Positions 53,272 through 62,629 of a stretch of 64,000 nt of DNA are shown piece after piece. Source of the stretch: Flagellimonas sp. MMG031 (GTDB lineage Bacteria; Bacteroidota; Bacteroidia; Flavobacteriales; Flavobacteriaceae). The notes beneath the pieces are model-generated. The model was given only the letters and a program-made list of their open reading frames with translations, ran no database searches and was not told the DNA's origin. Positions within the stretch are counted from its first letter, which is position 1, and each line of letters opens with the position of its first letter. The translations under genes and the position numbers were made by a program. The stretch spans positions 3,032,001 through 3,096,000 of the forward strand of contig NZ_CP157804.1 in assembly GCF_040112705.1 (NCBI RefSeq), given 5' to 3'.

Positions 53272-55578
53272 TCATTTTGGTTCCACTTGAAGTACCTTCT
53301 CCAGCTTGGCAAGGCATAGGGCCCAATGACCTTTCTGTTCCAGATGCCTTTCCTGCCGCAACTTTTCATCCATCTGTTTTTTTAATTGTATGAGTTGTCC
53401 CATCATCATGCCTTTGGCATAATCGGTTTGCGCAAATACCTCAAGATTGCGTTTCACATCTGTACTTTCTTCCAAAACAATCTTTACCAACCAATCGATA
53501 TAGGCTGCCTGCAACCCTTGTTTTCTGGGTTCCACAAACCCACCCTTCCCATTCAATTCACTAAAAAGTCCCCTTTGCAGTTGTACAAAATAGGCATTCA
53601 TAACCCCTTCGAAGCCTTGGATGGTCTCCATATATTGCAAACGTTTCATGAGTTTCGGTTTCAACATCTCCTGTACCAATAACTGTTGGTATGTAAATAA
53701 CTCGTCGGGAAAAGTCGTAAACCGTGAATAGGTACTGAACGTTGGTCGGGCCAACCACTCTGGGGGAGCAACAACCTGATCGACCAAAAAATCCATGGCC
53801 TCCCGCTGGGTTTCCAAGGGAATGGGATCATACATTTTTCCGGGTTGATCCATCGATTTATAGAATACCTCATATCCACCTACAAGTGAAAAGACATGCC
53901 TCATGGTGAAATACCAAAGTTCAATGGCCTCCCTATGGATACGTTCCATACGTGCATTGTCCTTTTGGCCCTGGTTCAGTTTAGGCAAGAGCGCCATGGC
54001 CCGCTCCAGATTTTTCATGGCCAATTTGGCTCCTTTGACAGGATCATCCGTTTCGACGACTTCATCCGTTGCGGTCGGACCGATGAATTCACCCTGATCG
54101 TTCGTATAGCGATACCAAGGAATGGTATCCTGCAATCTGATGAAGCGTTCCAGACTATCGTTCTTTTTTTCAGCCGACCAACCCTCAGGAAACTCCTGAT
54201 ACCCCCATCGGATATAGTATTTATCAGTGGGGCCCACTTTTTGCATTAAAAGGGAAGGGGGAATGCTATCTTCGGGCTGTGCCATATTGTTATGGCGCGT
54301 ATAATTCATGATACTCGGGGTATGGCCCATTGTCCGAAGCCATTGTGCATCACCCATTTTATCAACGGGGTACCGATATTCCCCATAGCTATTGTCAGTA
54401 ATCCCAAAAGCATGACCTGTTTCATGGGCCACCAAGGATTGTATCAATTCCCCCATGAGTTCATCGGGAAAGGGATAGGTTTGGGCACGCTCATCCAAGG
54501 CCGAGCATCGGATAAAGTATGCATCCATCAGATGTTCATAGGAAGAACCCAACAGAATATCGGATTTTATGATCTCTCCCGACCTTTGGTCCACCACCAA
54601 GGTCACGGTCGAACCGCTTCTTTTTTCCCCGAACTCCCTGATATTCCCATTCCTGAACCATCGAACTACTGAAGTTCCCAGACAATGGCTCGACCACTCA
54701 TCCAAGGAATCGACCTCATGCACAACGATGGCATCTTTAAAACCTGCCGACTCGAATGCGGGCAGCCATTCCAAGATACCGGCTTTGACATAAGGCCTCC
54801 ATTGCTTCGGGATGTCAGGGGACATGATAAAGGTGATGGGGCGGATGGGAACACTGGTCTGCCTATCCTTATATTTTTTTTCCAAACGCCAACGGACAAT
54901 GCTTCCCATATCATTTTTGGTACGATCGCGGTGGTTGGGCATACCCTCGATCAAAAAACTCATTCGATAATCAAACCGTCTGGGATCCATGGGACTTGAC
55001 AGCTTCATAAGGCTATAATAAACCGGCTGTATGATTTTGACGTTTTTCTTTTGTTGGCCCAGGTGTACCTTGACCACTACCTCATCCCCCATCACCTTGG
55101 TGCCGACAACTCCGGTCAATTTTGGTACATTGGGTGCATTGGATAGCGTTTCCCATCCCAGGGATCCATCAAATAGGATATCGGTGATATTGATACGGAA
55201 CCTAGCTTCGTTTTCTTCCATGATATCAAAAACACCCAATATGTTCGATTCCACATCCGGATCATTTCCCACAGGCAACCAAATACCTGTCTCGGACCAA
55301 ATCCTAGGTTCCTCCAAATAAATCTGGTTGCCATATTTCCTGAACACCACCTGTTTGGTTTCATATCTATGTAATCGACCGATCCTGGTAAGAAGCATGG
55401 GTTGCCCCATGTAGGATTTGGAGAGGTCCATAAAAAGCTGACCTTCCACTAGGGATGGGTTCAAAAAAGTCTGTGTTGTTGATGGGACTTCCCTAAACTC
55501 GGTCCCTCCAATCGGATTTTGGGCCATTCCAAAAAAGGGAACAGTCAAGAACAGCCCCATCCATAAAAAATATTTCAT
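53272..55578 (-). CDS. Secreted zinc-dependent metalloprotease (DUF5117/DUF4953-type)
   Basis: 768 aa from ATG 55578; a longer frame (55665) precedes the signal peptide. Signal peptide MKYFLWMGLFLTVPFFGMAQ. Catalytic zincin motif VAHETGHAFGI (HExxH, about residue 384), downstream SIMNYTR with the Met-turn. Domain order matches Bacteroidota DUF5117 plus DUF4953 proteases. Predicted periplasmic or outer-membrane associated peptidase that acts on peptides imported by the SusC/SusD pair encoded upstream. Substrate unknown. Confidence 0.85.
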   Translation of the reverse strand: MKYFLWMGLFLTVPFFGMAQNPIGGTEFREVPSTTQTFLNPSLVEGQLFMDLSKSYMGQPMLLTRIGRLHRYETKQVVFRKYGNQIYLEEPRIWSETGIWLPVGNDPDVESNILGVFDIMEENEARFRINITDILFDGSLGWETLSNAPNVPKLTGVVGTKVMGDEVVVKVHLGQQKKNVKIIQPVYYSLMKLSSPMDPRRFDYRMSFLIEGMPNHRDRTKNDMGSIVRWRLEKKYKDRQTSVPIRPITFIMSPDIPKQWRPYVKAGILEWLPAFESAGFKDAIVVHEVDSLDEWSSHCLGTSVVRWFRNGNIREFGEKRSGSTVTLVVDQRSGEIIKSDILLGSSYEHLMDAYFIRCSALDERAQTYPFPDELMGELIQSLVAHETGHAFGITDNSYGEYRYPVDKMGDAQWLRTMGHTPSIMNYTRHNNMAQPEDSIPPSLLMQKVGPTDKYYIRWGYQEFPEGWSAEKKNDSLERFIRLQDTIPWYRYTNDQGEFIGPTATDEVVETDDPVKGAKLAMKNLERAMALLPKLNQGQKDNARMERIHREAIELWYFTMRHVFSLVGGYEVFYKSMDQPGKMYDPIPLETQREAMDFLVDQVVAPPEWLARPTFSTYSRFTTFPDELFTYQQLLVQEMLKPKLMKRLQYMETIQGFEGVMNAYFVQLQRGLFSELNGKGGFVEPRKQGLQAAYIDWLVKIVLEESTDVKRNLEVFAQTDYAKGMMMGQLIQLKKQMDEKLRQERHLEQKGHWALCLAKLEKVLQVEPK

Positions 55579-55661
55579 TGTTTTTCGGTTTTTAAGGACA
55601 GGCACTCCCCTACCACAGTACTGAACATTTCCAGACTTGTTTCCAGAGAGTGCCCATCCGA

Positions 55662-57071
55662 TCAATATCCTTGGTTCTGTGGCAATAGATTGGGATTGGC
55701 CTCCAATTCGATCTCAGGTATCGGAAAAAGTACATCTGAATCCTCCCAATCCGGTTTGAACATTCCCAAAATCGCTGTGGCCCTACCCGTTCGCCTAAGA
55801 TCGAACCAACGATGTCCCTGTTCGGTGAACAATTCCACCCTCCGTTCGGCAAGAATAGCTTCCAAAAGTTCACTTTCCGAATTGGCCGTGGTATTGGCAA
55901 GCCCTGCCCTATTTCGAATCATATTAAGGTCTTCACGGGCACCGATCAAATTTCCTAGACGTGTCCTTGCTTCTGATCGGATCAGATATTGTTCCGCCAA
56001 TCTAAAATGGATGGAATATTCAAGGGACTCGGTAACATCAAACCGTGCCTTGTACTTGTATGGATAATACAGCGTGATGGTCTGCTCTTCATTGGAGATG
56101 CTATCGATCCATGCCGACCTTCGACCATCACCATCCTCAAAAGCGGAAAGGAGCCCATCGGTCAAGGCAAAAGACTGGCCAGGTACAAATGGGATGATCA
56201 ATTGGCTGGCCTCTTGGGTATTCCCAGGAAATTCACCATGCTGCAATTGCCAAATCGTTTCCATTGATTCCTTTAGGAACACCGTTCCCAGTTCATCCTC
56301 CAAACCAAAGTTGCCAATGACATCGGTTGCCTCGGCCTCGGCCAAGTCCCATTGGTCCGTATAGAGGTATACCCTTGCCAACAAAGCCTTGGCCACATTT
56401 CGGTCCGGAACCAACCGTTCTTCATTGTCGATGGTACTGCTTTCCATAAGTCCCACAGCCCGCACCAGATCCGAAATGATCCTTTCATAAACCAAGTCCT
56501 CGGACATCCGTGAGACTTGATTGTTAAAGGCATAGTCTGTGGTTGTGATATAGGGAACATCCCCAAAAACGGATACCAAAAGACTGTGCATGAAGGCGCG
56601 GACAAAAAGTGCCTGTCCCATAAACCTGTCTTGCTCACTCTCTTCCAAATCGGTGGCCCCTTCAATCCCTTCGACAATGGCATTGGCCCCGTAAATGACC
56701 TTATAGGCTTCACTCCACCAAGTCAAAACCTCGGTATTGGGTGGCAGCACCCGGTTCTGGTAGAATTCCAACAATTGGGGATTGAAGCCATAGTAGTCCA
56801 GTTCATCACTGTATATGGCCAATCTAGTGGTAAACCCATAGTTGCCGGAGACCATTCCAGATTCCCGCATGGTAAAATACAGGTCGGCCATGGCGGATTC
56901 CACCGTAGATGGATCATTGAACACGGTCTCGGAGACCATGATGTTCTTTGGAGGGTCGACTTCCACAAATGCCGTACAGCCCATAATTCCTATTAAGGGT
57001 ATTATCGATAGACACCTTTTCCCATACAAGGAGTTCCATTTCATTATTAAATACTTCGTTATTGTTTTCAT
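55662..57071 (-). CDS. RagB/SusD-family nutrient-binding lipoprotein
   Basis: 469 aa. Signal with LIGIMGCTAFVEVDP giving a lipidated Cys, then TPR-like helices (DPSTVESAMADLYFTMRES) and RNRAGLANTTA near the C-terminal third, as in SusD. Holds ligand at the cell surface for its TonB-dependent partner SusC, whose gene starts 19 bp upstream. Ligand unknown, but the protease neighbour hints at peptides. Confidence 0.93.
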   Translation of the reverse strand: MKTITKYLIMKWNSLYGKRCLSIIPLIGIMGCTAFVEVDPPKNIMVSETVFNDPSTVESAMADLYFTMRESGMVSGNYGFTTRLAIYSDELDYYGFNPQLLEFYQNRVLPPNTEVLTWWSEAYKVIYGANAIVEGIEGATDLEESEQDRFMGQALFVRAFMHSLLVSVFGDVPYITTTDYAFNNQVSRMSEDLVYERIISDLVRAVGLMESSTIDNEERLVPDRNVAKALLARVYLYTDQWDLAEAEATDVIGNFGLEDELGTVFLKESMETIWQLQHGEFPGNTQEASQLIIPFVPGQSFALTDGLLSAFEDGDGRRSAWIDSISNEEQTITLYYPYKYKARFDVTESLEYSIHFRLAEQYLIRSEARTRLGNLIGAREDLNMIRNRAGLANTTANSESELLEAILAERRVELFTEQGHRWFDLRRTGRATAILGMFKPDWEDSDVLFPIPEIELEANPNLLPQNQGY

Positions 57072-57089
57072 GATACTTTTTTTAAATGG

Positions 57090-60000
57090 TTAGAACCCTA
57101 CTTTAAGTCCCAAGGTCAGTTGTCTCAGTGGGGGCAATCGGTTGTTGAGTGTCTGTTCCGGATCGGGCCCCTTGTATTTGGTAAAGGTCAAGAGGTTCTG
57201 CCCTTGCAGGTATACATTGACATCCAGACCATTTTCTAGATGGGGCACTCTATAGTTCAAGGAAATATTGCGTACCCTGATAAAAGAGGCATCCGACACG
57301 GCGGAACTGCTCCTTCGCTGAAGGTCTCCATTGTTGGAGCCGGCTATCAATCCGGACGAGGCGACTTGATAGTTGTTCATGTCACCCGGTTCCCGCCATC
57401 TATCATGGTAGAGTTCGACACCGGCATTTCTCCTAAACCCGGGAACCGCGTTGTCCCGGAGGGTATTATAACCCTTTTGCTTTTTGAACTGTAGGAAAAC
57501 ATCAAAGGTCATGTTGCCCCAGTTGAGGGTATTCCCGAGACCCCCATAAAACTTGGGTGCCAGGTCCTCAATCCATTCAAGGTCCCCACTGCTACTGATG
57601 TTCCCGTCCCCGTTATAGTCCTCGATCACGTATTGTCCAGTGTCGGGATCGACCCCAAGGGATCTGTACAGCTTTACGATGGATAAAGGTTCACCTATGA
57701 CATAGCGATTGGCAAAAGTGGAAGTTTCCAGACCATCATAGCGCACAAGTTCACTCTTGGGAACCGATATATTAAAAGTCGTGGACCATTTAAAGGTTTC
57801 CGTACTTAGATTGGCGGAACGAAAATCCAACTCAATACCGGAGTTCTCCACCGTGGCATCGAAATTACCGGTAAGCTCGGAAAAGCCGGTCGTGGCCGCC
57901 AAGGGCACCCCCACCAGTTGATTGGAGGAACGGTTCCTGTACCAAGATGCATTTACAAATACACGGTCCCTAAAGAACCCAAGTTCAAGCCCTGCCTCCA
58001 GTTTTTTGTTGACCTCCCATCCGAACAAGGGATTAAAAATGCCCGAAGGACTCAGAATGGCGACCCCGTCATAATCGGAACCTGTGACAGTATAGGTATC
58101 CAAGAACTGGTAATCCCCGATATTATCGCTCCCTGTGGTACCATAACTGCCTCGGAGTTTTCCAAAACTCAGTACGGAACTATCAGAAAGGAGTGCCTCT
58201 TCGGAAAAGATCCATGCCAATCCAACAGCACCGAAATTCCCGAACTGTTTGCCCGGACCAAAGCGGGAAGACCCATCCCTCCTTCCCGTCAGGTTTAGGA
58301 TATACCTGTCCAAAAGCTTAAGGTTGACCCTCCCGAACACCGCATTATATTTATAATCGCTGTCGACACTGTTTCGGACCTCCACACGATCGGCAGCTGT
58401 CAGGTTAAAGATCAGGGAATTGTTGGGAAAGCCCGTACCCCGCATCACCAGTTGCTCGGTGGTTTCCTGTTGGAAAGTGGTCCCCAAGAGTACATCCATG
58501 GAAAGCTTTTTCCAAACCTTTTTCCATTGTAACTGGGGTTCAATGATCCAAGAATTCCGCTTGGAACTATTTGTGGTCAGGCTGGAATAACTTTGCGGGG
58601 TAAAGTTGAACCTTGGGTTTCTTGCCGAACTCGGCAGGGTCCGGTACGAATCCAAACTATAATCCGTATAGCCCATGCTCGCCCTTACTTCCAAATCCTT
58701 CACAAGCTCATACGAGATCAGGGCATTTGCCATAACAGTTCTGGTCTTGACCCCAAATTTCTCTTCAAGGGCTGCCAAGGGGTTGTCCCATGTATTGTTT
58801 TCCCAATTGAGATTACCATCCCCGTCAAATAGTGCAGGTGCATTCGGCGCCAATGTATATGCTTGAAAGCTTAGGTCCGACCGTGGCAATAGATTATCCT
58901 CCCGGCTATAGCTGGTGGACAGGTTCAACCTGAACCGGTCATTGTCCGATCGGTGGTTGATATTGCTATGCACATTGGCCCTTTTATAATTGGCATCCCC
59001 GGGAAAGACTGTCGTTTCCTTCAAAAAGGCGCCACTGACCAAAAACTGGGTACGTTCACTTCCCCCGGAAACCGAAAGTTGGGCATTGTTCCGATACACC
59101 GTTCCCCCTATAAGTTCCCTTTGCCAATCGGTATATCTATTTTGGTCCCATAGGGTAATATCGGGCCAATAAAAGTCATAGGCTGGCACGCCAAAAAAAT
59201 CATCAAGGCCATCATTGCTGACCCCTTCCCTTCTCACCTCCAGATATTGCTGGGTGTCCATCAGGTCCATAAAATGGGAAACCTGGCCAAGGGAAGTACT
59301 CAGGTGGGCATCGAACCGTGTTTTACCTGCCCTCCCCTTTTTAGTGGTGATCAGCACCACACCATTGGCCCCTCTTGAACCATATATGGCAGTGGCATCG
59401 GCATCCTTAAGTACTTCGATGCTCTCAATGTCATTGGGATTGATGGCATTCAAGGGGCTGATATCGCTGTTCACGATATCCCTGGATATATCTTCGGAAC
59501 CCAGGGATTGGGATCCGTAGGGCACCCCATCCACAATGTATAAAGGATCGGTCACCCCGTTGATAAAGTTTTGTCCGCGCACCTCGATGGAAAAACCACC
59601 TCCCGGAACCCCTGTGGACTGGACAATGTTCACTCCGGATAGATGTCCCTGCATGGCCGCCAAGGGATTAGCCACGGGTTGTTTTTCCATCACATCGGCC
59701 TTGATGGTGGCGATGTTTCCCGTACGTTCACGCTCAGACACGGAGTAATAACCCGCATTGAGCACGACTTCCCCCAATTGGGTGACATCTTCCTCCATTT
59801 GGACATTGATGGTATTTCTTCCATCGATAGGGACGTTCAAAGATTTATAGCCGACCATGGAAAAGACCAGTATGTCATTGGTTCCTGATTGAATGGTATA
59901 GGTTCCATCCATATCGGATATGGTACCGATATTCTTGGACTCCACCACAATATTCACCCCGGCAAGGGGTTCTCCCGTGCTATTGGTCACGGTGCCGGAA

Positions 60001-60125
60001 ATGATGGACTGTGGTGGCTCCAAGATTTTGCCCGCTTGTATTTGTTGGGTTAGTAGGGGGGATATTAGGATATATAAGAGCAGGAACAGGTTTTTCCAGC
60101 CTAGGCGTTTTGGTGATTTCTTCAT
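57090..60125 (-). CDS. SusC/RagA-family TonB-dependent receptor
   Basis: 1011 aa. Signal peptide (FLLLYILISPLLTQQIQA), carboxypeptidase-like domain (VTNSTGEPLAGVNIVVESKN, about 44-63), plug with the DADATAIYGSRGANGVVLIT TonB-plug motif (about residues 246-265) and a C-terminal 22-strand barrel ending QLTLGLKVGF. Imports large ligands driven by TonB. First gene of a three-gene operon with SusD and a metalloprotease. The 60126-60900 gap should hold its promoter. Confidence 0.95.
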   Translation of the reverse strand: MKKSPKRLGWKNLFLLLYILISPLLTQQIQAGKILEPPQSIISGTVTNSTGEPLAGVNIVVESKNIGTISDMDGTYTIQSGTNDILVFSMVGYKSLNVPIDGRNTINVQMEEDVTQLGEVVLNAGYYSVSERERTGNIATIKADVMEKQPVANPLAAMQGHLSGVNIVQSTGVPGGGFSIEVRGQNFINGVTDPLYIVDGVPYGSQSLGSEDISRDIVNSDISPLNAINPNDIESIEVLKDADATAIYGSRGANGVVLITTKKGRAGKTRFDAHLSTSLGQVSHFMDLMDTQQYLEVRREGVSNDGLDDFFGVPAYDFYWPDITLWDQNRYTDWQRELIGGTVYRNNAQLSVSGGSERTQFLVSGAFLKETTVFPGDANYKRANVHSNINHRSDNDRFRLNLSTSYSREDNLLPRSDLSFQAYTLAPNAPALFDGDGNLNWENNTWDNPLAALEEKFGVKTRTVMANALISYELVKDLEVRASMGYTDYSLDSYRTLPSSARNPRFNFTPQSYSSLTTNSSKRNSWIIEPQLQWKKVWKKLSMDVLLGTTFQQETTEQLVMRGTGFPNNSLIFNLTAADRVEVRNSVDSDYKYNAVFGRVNLKLLDRYILNLTGRRDGSSRFGPGKQFGNFGAVGLAWIFSEEALLSDSSVLSFGKLRGSYGTTGSDNIGDYQFLDTYTVTGSDYDGVAILSPSGIFNPLFGWEVNKKLEAGLELGFFRDRVFVNASWYRNRSSNQLVGVPLAATTGFSELTGNFDATVENSGIELDFRSANLSTETFKWSTTFNISVPKSELVRYDGLETSTFANRYVIGEPLSIVKLYRSLGVDPDTGQYVIEDYNGDGNISSSGDLEWIEDLAPKFYGGLGNTLNWGNMTFDVFLQFKKQKGYNTLRDNAVPGFRRNAGVELYHDRWREPGDMNNYQVASSGLIAGSNNGDLQRRSSSAVSDASFIRVRNISLNYRVPHLENGLDVNVYLQGQNLLTFTKYKGPDPEQTLNNRLPPLRQLTLGLKVGF

Positions 60126-60900
60126 TATGTTGAGTTCTTTTTGATTAAAGCGTTAGTTAGTATTGCATTCCCTACGGTATAATCACATGAATGCCCATAG
60201 GTTTTTAGCGACACTGCCTAAAAAGTCAGGATAAATCCGTAACTTCCTTGAGGGCATTAAGTTTCAGGCATAGGCCACCCTGTCCAAATAGCAATGGCTT
60301 TTGGAAATAGGATTCCTAGATAAAAATGACTTAGATTTCGAGTTTGGGCCGGTTGCCCTGAAAGTGTATGCGTCAGTTATGGGACGGAGGATATCGTAAA
60401 CCGGAAAAATGTTGCGCTTATCCCATAGCTATAGTCTTAGGGTTAGACAGGATTTTTGGGCTTTTTCTTAAAGAGAATATCAAATAGGGTCAGGCCCGCT
60501 CTAGAACCAGAGCCGACAGAAGATGAATTCTCTATAAAGCACACAAGCCTTTTGTTTCCCATAACCCAAATGGTCATGCGACACATCAAAATAGAAAAAG
60601 GCAATCAAGCGCTTAGAAAAAGTTGGGCGTGGAAACTCAACTTATAGTATAGGAGGTACTGGTATACCCGTACACGAATAAGTGAGCCCACGCCCGGGTC
60701 GTGAGCAAACTTACTAATCATCTTGTGTACTTAAAAATTACCAGTTTTCCTATACAAGACTCAAAGCAATTGCTTCAAATATTTCAAATTATGATTTATC
60801 GCATAAATATTTCAAAAGCTAAATATAAGGAACAGATATTAAACGACAAAATTTCATTTGAACCTATTTTATGTCGCTCATGTCATTTGTCAATTTGAAT
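60126..60900. other. Long non-coding gap with SusC promoter side
   Basis: 775 bp with no convincing gene. Base composition changes from moderate GC to AT-rich at about 60700. A weak inverted repeat GGGCGTGG / CCACGCCC lies near 60625-60695. No -7 element identified. A 63-codon frame at 60456 has no supporting features. Confidence 0.4.
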
Positions 60901-61365
60901 ATGGCAAGATATAAGAATGACAAATTATTAAAGTTAATAGGCGAGAGGATTCGGAATCAAAGGATAAGTGAAGAGCTAGAGATTGAAGATGTTGCCGAAA
61001 TGACAGGCTTTACTTATAATACAATAGTAAATATTGAAAATGGTTCTGAAACATATTTGTCCTATCTTGTTGAGGTGTGCTTGGCTATTGGTGTTCATCC
61101 TAAGGACATTTTTGATATAAAAGTCAAGATTAGATCAAGATATGAATTATCGCCTAGTCGAAAAGAGAAATCCCGATTGACTTCAAGAATTAGAGTTCTA
61201 ATCAGCGGAGGTTACTTCAAAACACCAAAAACGACTAGTGAGGTTGTAAAAAAACTGAAAGAGGAATATAACCTTGAAGCTATTTCAAAGGATGTTTCTT
61301 CAATTCTTGGTAGGCTTTTAAAATCCTCGAAAAAAGGAAGCCGCAATATATATTACAATAAATGA
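60901..61365 (+). CDS. XRE-type HTH regulator with C-terminal domain
   Basis: 154 aa from ATG 60901 (an ATG 30 bp upstream also in frame). HTH_3 domain in residues 5-70 (LEIEDVAEMTGFTYNTIVNI). C-terminal half is Arg/Lys-rich and winged-helix-like (FKTPKTTSEVVKKLKEEYN, LKSSKKGSRNIYYNK). AT-rich codon use unlike the rest of the window, suggesting recent acquisition. Confidence 0.8.
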   Translation: MARYKNDKLLKLIGERIRNQRISEELEIEDVAEMTGFTYNTIVNIENGSETYLSYLVEVCLAIGVHPKDIFDIKVKIRSRYELSPSRKEKSRLTSRIRVLISGGYFKTPKTTSEVVKKLKEEYNLEAISKDVSSILGRLLKSSKKGSRNIYYNK

Positions 61366-61463
61366 CGGTTTAATTTTCGAGCTATGTCACTCGTTTTTTA
61401 AAATTTCTTAAATTTAATTCCATTCTTTCCCCAAAATTTTAATTAGCAATAGGTATATTATGC

Positions 61464-61481
61464 TTTGCATTTAAATGCAAA
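61464..61481. promoter_or_regulatory. 18-bp palindrome upstream of the unknown AT-rich gene
   Basis: TTTGCATTT directly followed by its complement AAATGCAAA, 29 bp before the start at 61511. Candidate operator for the HTH protein encoded upstream, or a hairpin; position only. Confidence 0.35.
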
Positions 61482-61510
61482 ACTTGGGCACAGCCAACAT
61501 TTGACGAAAA

Positions 61511-62536
61511 TTGAAAACAAAACACCCGAAGATTGCTAAAATTTTTACTGATTGTGCTAATAAAGCTAAGTCAGAAACAAATATTTGCATGCATCCAAAT
61601 TGCAATGAGAAAGCTATAAATTCTCATATAATGCAAAAAAATGGAATTTTATCTTCGATAGCGGAGGATAAACACTTATGGGAATCATCAATTGACCATT
61701 TCAAGCAAGAATATACAAGGTTTCACAGAAAGGGAATTAATAAAATTTACACTTTTACTGGTTTTTGTAATAATCACGACACATCGATATTTAGCAAAAT
61801 TGAGACTGAAGGAGCAATTGATTTCCAAGATTATGAGTCTTGTTTGTTATTTGCGTTAAGAACAACTTATAATGAATTATGGCTAAAAGAAGTAGTCATA
61901 AAAATGCTAGGATGTGTTATTGATCATTCAGGTGTTGATACGGATAACGAAATGCTAAAAGAGACTATTCGTCAAAACAAACTCGGAATTAAAGATTTAG
62001 AATTTTATACAAAATCAATGTGGAGCGATTTGGAAAACAAAACAGAATCTTTTGTTTTTGAGAATAGGGAAATGGACTTTAAAGAAATTTGTCTGAATGC
62101 AATATTTACTTATGATACTTCAAGTGAGATAATGGATTATCAATACAAAAACAGAAAGGATATGGAACGAACTTCTGAAATTTTTATATCATATTTTCCA
62201 TATAAACACAAATCTATTTTACTAATGGGCTATCATAAGGATGATACAGCAAAATTAAAATCATATGTAAATCTTTTTTTCAAGGAAAATATTAAAAGAA
62301 CTCATAAAAGATTATCAAGCCTAATAATTTTCAATTGTGAAACTTGGGTTTGTTCTAACTCATTTTACAAAGAGAAATTTGAAGGACTTGATTCTGAATT
62401 TTTCAAAGCGATGAAGTTCTCTGCAAAAAATGGAAATGAAAGAAAGACATTTAACTTTGATTTATTTAAAACAGATTTTAAAATGGCCTTTAAGAATTTT
62501 ATTAATAAAAGTGTTGGCCAACAAAGAAGGCTATAA
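61511..62536 (+). CDS. Unknown protein with Cys/His N-terminal motif
   Basis: 341 aa with a TTG start at 61511; the first internal ATG would be at about residue 27. N-terminal CMHPNCNEKAINSHIMQKN (C-x4-C...H) looks like a zinc finger or HNH-like treble clef. The rest is helical and charged (GFCNNHDTSIFSKIETEGAI; CVIDHSGVDTDNEMLKETIR). Strongly AT-rich. No family recognised. Placed between an HTH regulator and a KAP NTPase, which suggests a defence or stress island; this is inference. Confidence 0.65.
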   Translation: MKTKHPKIAKIFTDCANKAKSETNICMHPNCNEKAINSHIMQKNGILSSIAEDKHLWESSIDHFKQEYTRFHRKGINKIYTFTGFCNNHDTSIFSKIETEGAIDFQDYESCLLFALRTTYNELWLKEVVIKMLGCVIDHSGVDTDNEMLKETIRQNKLGIKDLEFYTKSMWSDLENKTESFVFENREMDFKEICLNAIFTYDTSSEIMDYQYKNRKDMERTSEIFISYFPYKHKSILLMGYHKDDTAKLKSYVNLFFKENIKRTHKRLSSLIIFNCETWVCSNSFYKEKFEGLDSEFFKAMKFSAKNGNERKTFNFDLFKTDFKMAFKNFINKSVGQQRRL

Positions 62537-62629
62537 GTAATTGCTTCTTTTTAACTACTACTGAATATGTGTGAGAATTTTCAGTTTAATGATTAAACGT
62601 ACCATCCTAAATTTTGGTGTGTCTAAACT

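Noticed and set aside
53265..53336. 12-bp inverted repeat AGAAAGGTCATT/AATGACCTTTCT around the protease stop
   Set aside because: The right arm lies in the coding region and the loop is 48 nt; a better terminator is present at 53191-53225.
60456..60647. 63-codon plus-strand frame in the SusC upstream gap
   Set aside because: No recognisable features and inconsistent codon pattern; likely chance.
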